Shown piece by piece: positions 63,545 to 64,000 of a stretch of DNA of 64,000 nucleotides. The first letter of the stretch is position 1, and each line of letters begins with the position of its first letter. Under the pieces are notes generated by a model that searched no databases, was not told the origin of the DNA, and saw only the letters and a list, made by a program, of their open reading frames with translations. The position numbers and the translations under genes are program-made. This stretch comes from Mesorhizobium sp. 131-2-1 (GTDB lineage: Bacteria > Pseudomonadota > Alphaproteobacteria > Rhizobiales > Rhizobiaceae). The stretch spans positions 5,146,501 to 5,210,500 of the forward strand of contig NZ_AP023247.1 of NCBI RefSeq assembly GCF_016756535.1, given 5' to 3'.

Positions 63545-64000
63545 CTATCCCTTCATCAGCCGCCCGACATGGGCGGCGACCGAAAATGCCAATCCCTGCA
63601 GATCGTAGCCGCCCTCGAGCAGACTGACGAGCCGGTTGCCGCTGTGGCGCCCGGCGCGCTCCATCAGTTGGCCGGTCGCCCAGTCGAAATCCTCCTCGGT
63701 CAGGTTGATCTCGGCCAGCGGATCGCGATGGTGCGCGTCAAATCCGGCAGAGATGATGATGAGGTCGGGCGCGAAATTGTCGATCGACGGCAGCACGCGC
63801 GACAGGAAGGCGTCGCGGAACAGGTCGCTGCCGGTTCGCGGCGCCAGCGGCGCATTGACGATGTTGCCGGCGCCCGTTTCGCTCCTGGCGCCGGTGCCGG
63901 GATAAAGCGGCATCTGGTGCGTCGAGCAATAGAGCACCGACGGATCGTCCCAGAAGATGTCCTGCGTGCCGTTGCCGTGATGGACGTCCCAGTCGACGAT
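63545..64000 (-). CDS. Histone-deacetylase-family (acetoin utilisation AcuC-like) protein, C-terminal part
   Basis: The frame enters from the right edge, so the N-terminus is missing. The visible 151 residues contain the zinc-site motif DWDVHHGNGTQD and the later SAGFDAHHRDPLAEI, followed by VSLLEGGYDL near the end, which are diagnostic of the HDAC/AcuC/acetylpolyamine amidohydrolase family. It probably removes acetyl groups from proteins or small molecules. The order with xseB and dxs is conserved in rhizobia. Confidence 0.95.
   Translation of the reverse strand: MVDWDVHHGNGTQDIFWDDPSVLYCSTHQMPLYPGTGARSETGAGNIVNAPLAPRTGSDLFRDAFLSRVLPSIDNFAPDLIIISAGFDAHHRDPLAEINLTEEDFDWATGQLMERAGRHSGNRLVSLLEGGYDLQGLAFSVAAHVGRLMKG

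Overview
The window looks like chromosomal DNA of an alphaproteobacterium of the order Hyphomicrobiales (Rhizobiales), most likely Mesorhizobium or a close relative. The inference rests on high G+C with GC-rich third codon positions, a CcrM-type methyltransferase, an IalB-family protein, a DUF982 protein, the cytochrome aa3 assembly order ctaC-ctaD-ctaB-coxF-ctaG-ctaE-DUF983-SURF1 followed by ispH-thrB-rnhA, and the linkage HDAC-like/xseB/dxs/tlyA. Assignments come from reading motifs and gene order; no database search was run. No tRNA, rRNA, CRISPR array or intact insertion sequence was seen.

Layout. (1) 1-17.3 kb is an accessory surface-polysaccharide and secretion region. It holds three glycosyltransferases (GT4 and two GT2), a protein with a GINT1-type domain, a membrane-anchored GH5 glycosidase, a leaderless GH16 beta-glucanase with two Ig-like repeats, a type I secretion ABC transporter with two tandem C39-like domains, its HlyD-type adaptor, and a fusion of GDP-mannose pyrophosphorylase with an AGE-type epimerase/isomerase. 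(2) 17.3-18.3 kb is a gene-poor edge with a DUF982 gene, a probable gene remnant and a perfect 17-bp inverted repeat. (3) 18.3-23.1 kb carries a class III aminotransferase, an L-2-hydroxyglutarate-oxidase-like flavoprotein and a rhomboid protease. (4) 23.4-45.6 kb is housekeeping: smc, a DsbA-like lipoprotein, DUF721, mutY, ccrM, HAD hydrolases, thrC, an M16 peptidase, a GNAT enzyme, a GGDEF/EAL protein, YqgE, peroxiredoxin, rnhA, thrB and ispH. Two copies of a 142-143-bp palindromic element sit directly on stop codons here. (5) 45.7-54.7 kb holds the cytochrome c oxidase genes, ialB and tldD. (6) 54.7-64 kb holds a caspase-fold protein without its catalytic cysteine, a TrmA/RlmD-type methyltransferase, tlyA, dxs, pirin, xseB and the end of a histone-deacetylase-like gene.

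How the genes work together. The first region plausibly supplies GDP-mannose, assembles a glycan, and exports a glucanase through a dedicated type I system that could trim it; the outer-membrane channel would have to be encoded elsewhere. The most unusual items are the tandem C39-like domains paired with a non-RTX substrate whose C-terminus is itself duplicated, the pseudo-caspase with 216-bp tandem repeats, the GGDEF/EAL protein with a degenerate cyclase motif, and the paired palindromic elements.
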